This document shows positions 23,450 through 23,512 of a stretch of 23,512 nt of DNA, one piece after another. The notes beneath the pieces are model-generated. The model saw nothing but the letters and a program-made list of their open reading frames with translations. It had not been told where the DNA came from and ran no database searches. Both the position numbers and the translations under genes were made by a program. Origin of the DNA: Bacteroidota bacterium (GTDB lineage Bacteria > Bacteroidota > Ignavibacteria > Tepidaquicellales > Tepidaquicellaceae). The stretch is from the NCBI GenBank assembly GCA_023429265.1, contig JAEYVS010000239.1:1-23512 (forward strand). The letters run 5' to 3'. Each line of letters begins with the position of its first letter. Positions within the stretch are counted from its first letter, which is position 1.

Positions 23450-23512
23450 TCACCGTTTACCCTTCATTGTCAGAATACTTGAAGCTAATATGTTTGATAT
23501 TTCTATCAATTC
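23450..23512 (-). CDS. Possible C-terminal fragment of an unidentified minus-strand gene
   Basis: From the right edge a minus-strand frame is open for 20 codons (ELIEISNILASSILTMKGKR) and ends at TGA (23450-23452). It looks like an amphipathic C-terminal helix and fits the spacing of a gene directly upstream of the nucleotidyltransferase gene in the same direction. It is too short to identify, and the frame could be open by chance. Confidence 0.35.
   Translation of the reverse strand, partial: ELIEISNILASSILTMKGKR

Noticed and set aside
1..23512. Mobile element, defence system, CRISPR array, tRNA or phage remnants
   Set aside because: No transposase, integrase, nuclease-effector or toxin-antitoxin motifs, no regular short repeats and no tRNA-like cloverleaf were seen; the region reads as ordinary chromosomal DNA.

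Overview
The window is AT-rich, densely coded chromosomal DNA from a Gram-negative, non-model bacterium. It has many lipoproteins and beta-barrel outer-membrane proteins, weak or absent Shine-Dalgarno sequences, several TTG/GTG starts, and families typical of the Bacteroidota-Chlorobiota-Ignavibacteriota group (DUF6600 lipoprotein, BatA-type vWA protein, patatin-POTRA-barrel protein, PDZ-7TM-GAF-PP2C phosphatases). My best guess is an Ignavibacteria-like organism, but this is inferred from protein style and not from a marker gene. I saw no tRNA, rRNA, CRISPR array, insertion sequence or phage gene, and no gene-free stretch longer than about 215 bases.

Left part (1-5.5 kb). The 3' end of nadC is followed by three tandem, mutually related small exported proteins that share an FCE motif: one lipoprotein and two secreted forms. 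A strong terminator follows them and sits directly against the start codon of a Wzx-type polysaccharide flippase. Convergent to the flippase, behind a hairpin terminator, are a small outer-membrane barrel protein and a DUF6600 lipoprotein with a very basic Lys/Asn-rich tail, in one minus-strand unit.

Central switch region (5.5-7.6 kb). The roughly 210-base gap between the DUF6600 gene and lexA holds a strong minus-strand intrinsic terminator, two further perfect inverted repeats and a possible 41-codon leader ORF. lexA (+) overlaps purB (-) tail to tail by 4 bp.

Minus-strand block (17.6 to 6.35 kb). Six genes run leftward: thiN, a sodium:solute symporter, a patatin-like outer-membrane phospholipase, two tandem paralogous membrane PP2C phosphatases and purB. 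I see no convincing terminator in the block. The first strong one in that direction lies beyond lexA, so read-through from purB would run antisense to lexA.

Right part (17.6-23.5 kb). A divergent promoter region drives a BatA-type vWA membrane protein and then an outer-membrane barrel protein with a Cys/His-rich N-terminus. The barrel gene's stop codon abuts that of a convergent DUF885 metallopeptidase-like gene. Upstream of DUF885, on the minus strand, come a sugar-phosphate nucleotidyltransferase and a trace of another minus-strand gene at the window edge.

Much of the window concerns the cell envelope: flippase, nucleotidyltransferase, lipoproteins, barrel proteins and membrane signalling phosphatases. 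It is mixed with housekeeping genes (nadC, lexA, purB, thiN). The least expected items are the paired PDZ-linked phosphatases, a patatin protein that appears to carry three POTRA-like modules, the trio of FCE proteins, and the terminator and inverted-repeat cluster between lexA and the DUF6600 lipoprotein gene.
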